NCBI GenBank assembly: GCA_028532985.1
Contig: JANCIK010000002.1
Coordinates: forward strand, 248,001 to 312,000
Length of the DNA: 64,000 nt
Direction of reading: 5' to 3'
Source: Stropharia rugosoannulata
Taxonomy: Eukaryota > Basidiomycota > Agaricomycetes > Agaricales > Strophariaceae
Shown: in pieces, positions 62,937-64,000 of the stretch
Layout: the number at the start of each line of letters is the position of its first letter
How positions within the stretch are numbered: position 1 is the first letter of the stretch
Program-made: the position numbers and the translations under genes
The notes under the pieces: model-generated
Seen by the model: only the letters and a program-made list of their open reading frames with translations
The model's database searches: none
What the model was told of the DNA's origin: nothing

Positions 62937-64000
62937 TCAACGGAAATAACCGGTCACGACCTTGATTCCTAATCTCTCTGCTTCAGCGCGATTGAAGAAA
63001 AAGACACCGTCCTTTACATTAGGCCCCGAATATGGTAGATTTAAAACCTTTGGTCCACGAAGACGCAAAGGATGTAATTGGGAAGGAAAAGAAACATTGA
63101 TTATCGGCTTTATATCTGAGAGCTTTGTGTCTGTTGAAGTTTCGATACCCCTTGGTAGTAATTCTATCGGTACTGGTATTCCGAGACTGGGTCCAGCTGA
63201 TAATTGGTAGACATCGTCATCTTGACTGATATTGGAAGAAATTATTGCCTTATATAATAGGGAAGGCCGTTTATCGTCAGAGACATCAATTGGGCGGGGA
63301 ATCACAAGATTGGATACCCAGTTGGCAGAAGAGCTGCTGTTGTCCAGAACTACGTAGTCAAGGCGGTATATCTTTTCATGACCCGAGAATTGTTGTGTGC
63401 CCCACGATATTGTATTCGTGCTAATCTCGGATGGAATGAGATCTGCAAACCTGTCACGAAGAAAAATTGGCACAGCGACGAGAGTCGCATGAATACCCAG
63501 ATGGGAGTATACAAGCGGATGTTTGGGAAAGAGCTTGTTCTGCGCCGTGGGTGTTTGATGAATGTAGTTTTCAATACTAGAAGGTACAATACCGGTGTTG
63601 TTGCCATGGTTGAAAAGGTCCAGGAAGTTAGTTTTGGATATCATTAGCTCCCGAAACATTCTTCGTAGTGCATTACGTGAGCCTTCACCGTAGGCAATGG
63701 GAATCTGTACTCCAAGCAGCCCCATCAAGGAATAGATTTGGTCCTCTTTGCGTGTAACTTTGCGACGTGCAGCTAGCTGCATTACTCGACAGATTCGGAC
63801 CCCTTCAGTACCGTGGTAGAACTCGTGGAGCTCCTCTGAGGTAATTGACGACGCCTGAAAGATCTGGTGTTTAAGCGTAAGAGTGAGAGCATTCAGAGAG
63901 GTGTCGTATTCATAGTGTTTATAGTCCAATATAGCAGTGGATGCTGATGAAGTGACAGAAGGATCAAGAATTTCCCAGTGTTGGTTATAGAAGTATATGT
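62937..64000 (-). CDS. HET-domain protein, copy 4 (cut by window end)
   Basis: The frame is open from the stop at 62937 to the window edge, about 354 residues of the C-terminal part. It begins in IYFYNQHWEILDPS, which matches IQFYDQDWEIL just after the GWTLQELL motif of copy 3, so the HET domain core lies beyond the window. It continues with AARRKVTRKEDQIYSLMGLL and IPIAYGEGSRNALRRMFREL, as in all four copies, and ends LGIKVVTGYFR. It is closer to copy 3 than to copies 1 and 2. No frameshift is seen in the visible part. The first in-frame TTG near 63929 is not a start. Confidence 0.85.
   Translation of the reverse strand, partial: IYFYNQHWEILDPSVTSSASTAILDYKHYEYDTSLNALTLTLKHQIFQASSITSEELHEFYHGTEGVRICRVMQLAARRKVTRKEDQIYSLMGLLGVQIPIAYGEGSRNALRRMFRELMISKTNFLDLFNHGNNTGIVPSSIENYIHQTPTAQNKLFPKHPLVYSHLGIHATLVAVPIFLRDRFADLIPSEISTNTISWGTQQFSGHEKIYRLDYVVLDNSSSSANWVSNLVIPRPIDVSDDKRPSLLYKAIISSNISQDDDVYQLSAGPSLGIPVPIELLPRGIETSTDTKLSDIKPIINVSFPSQLHPLRLRGPKVLNLPYSGPNVKDGVFFFNRAEAERLGIKVVTGYFR

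Overview
The window is nuclear DNA of a filamentous basidiomycete, most likely an Agaricomycete. The evidence is dense short introns (about 41-100 nt, many with a CTAAY branch point), actin genes with a 6-nt microexon, HET-domain genes, a DUF6534 membrane protein and a MARVEL-like protein. No bacterial, organellar or viral genes were seen. Gene models below were spliced by eye from splice sites, reading phase and comparison of duplicated copies.

Layout. 0.5-2.4 kb: PCL/Pho80-type cyclin (-). 3.3-10.9 kb: two related HET-domain genes (-), separated by a dispersed repeat and a long inverted-repeat element. 12.0-14.75 kb: membrane-anchored aspartic protease with a long cytoplasmic tail (-). 16.1-20.3 kb: a second copy of the dispersed repeat, split by a 3.55-kb hAT-like non-autonomous transposon. 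21.0-22.85 kb: secreted protein with acidic ends and a core packed with Cys, Pro, Arg and Trp (-). 24.4-25.1 kb: small single-pass membrane protein (-). 26.9-28.0 kb: caspase-like protease (+). 29.0-39.0 kb: nuclear GTPase NUG1, an F-box protein and the pumilio protein NOP9 (all +). 39.6-44.3 kb: two actin genes in tandem (-). 46.6-54 kb: DUF6534 membrane protein (+), MARVEL-like protein, three-finger C2H2 protein and a second multi-pass membrane protein (all -). 54.6-57.1 kb: a third HET gene (-) with a retroposon in an intron and a frameshift near its 3' end. 59.6-61.8 kb: a divergent pair, Tra2-like SR protein (-) and ribosomal protein eL18 (+). 62.9-64 kb: a fourth HET gene (-), cut by the window edge.

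The window thus alternates housekeeping genes (ribosome biogenesis NUG1, NOP9 and eL18; splicing; actin) with fast-evolving non-self-recognition loci (HET genes) surrounded by transposable elements. In the three HET genes whose 5' ends lie inside the window, small exons upstream of the HET exon encode a conserved two-repeat N-terminal module that an ORF-only reading misses. The least familiar object is the Cys/Pro/Arg/Trp-rich secreted protein at 21.0-22.85 kb.
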